Origin: Agapetus fuscipes
Lineage: Eukaryota > Arthropoda > Insecta > Trichoptera > Glossosomatidae
NCBI GenBank assembly: GCA_951799405.1
Contig: OX637350.1
Span: 2,403,852 to 2,467,851 of the forward strand
DNA: 64,000 bases
Direction: 5' to 3'
Below the pieces are notes generated by a model that worked only from the letters and a program-made list of their open reading frames with translations, made no database searches and was not told where the DNA came from. Each line of letters starts with the position of its first letter. Position 1 is the first letter of the stretch. The position numbers and the translations under genes were made by a program. Of this stretch, positions 63,840-64,000 are shown one piece after another.

Positions 63840-64000
63840 TAAGGTATATAAATGAATAACTATATAAAGTATACTTAACGTATCAAAATATTTATTTTTA
63901 CGTATACAATAATAATTGCTTCAAAGTGACATTATCTCAACAAATAGAGTATAGAGTCATTATATCTGCCCTTCACACATTTTCCATGAACAATCACTGA

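Overview
The window looks like AT-rich insect nuclear DNA, most likely from a moth or butterfly. Supporting signs are genes split by GT-AG introns, long introns filled with LINEs, tRNA-derived SINEs and foldback DNA transposons, a terminal exon resembling insect gut nucleases, and arthropod-type nucleoside hydrolase genes. No bacterial-type gene organisation is present. The lineage call is an inference from gene and repeat style, not from a marker gene.

Host genes. (1) 399-653 (+) is the last exon of a gene resembling secreted DNA/RNA non-specific endonucleases; the rest lies left of the window. (2) 1330-4371 (-) is a complete three-exon gene for a 793-residue secreted, low-complexity, Cys-motif protein, with a TATA/initiator promoter at 4467-4496. 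(3) 6966-27112 (-) and (4) 31248-56512 (-) are two tandem, intact eight-exon nucleoside hydrolase genes (349 and 356 residues). Their eight exons match in order and in all splice phases, and both begin with nearly the same signal-peptide exon. (5) 57949-61993 (-) is a wrecked exon 7 of a third copy. The window is therefore mainly a tandem nucleoside hydrolase cluster read right to left. These enzymes cleave the N-glycosidic bond of ribonucleosides, and the signal peptides suggest they are secreted.

Mobile DNA fills most of the introns. SINE-A is a ~260-bp repeat with a TTAGAT-type tail, present in more than 20 copies; four copies carry extra upstream sequence ending a reverse-transcriptase-like frame. 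SINE-B is tRNA-derived, with about eight copies and two interchangeable 3' ends, one of which matches the 3' end of the LINE at 15-18 kb. Other tRNA-like SINE families are present. There are four substantial LINE copies (9.2-11.1, 15-18, 44.1-45.6 and 58.2-61.6 kb) and many fragments. DNA transposons include a hAT-like three-arm foldback (33055-34495), a decayed PIF/Harbinger element (35078-36559) and several MITEs.

The most unusual structures are: a six-copy 137-bp tandem array that repeats most of exon 4 of the second nucleoside hydrolase gene (39027-39848); a LINE inside a SINE inside a nucleoside hydrolase pseudo-exon (57.9-62.0 kb); a 2.46-kb direct repeat with about three mismatches (41947-45863 and 50295-52750), one copy of which holds a poly(A)-tailed LINE; and a paralogous filled/empty site pair that defines the exact ends of SINE-A.
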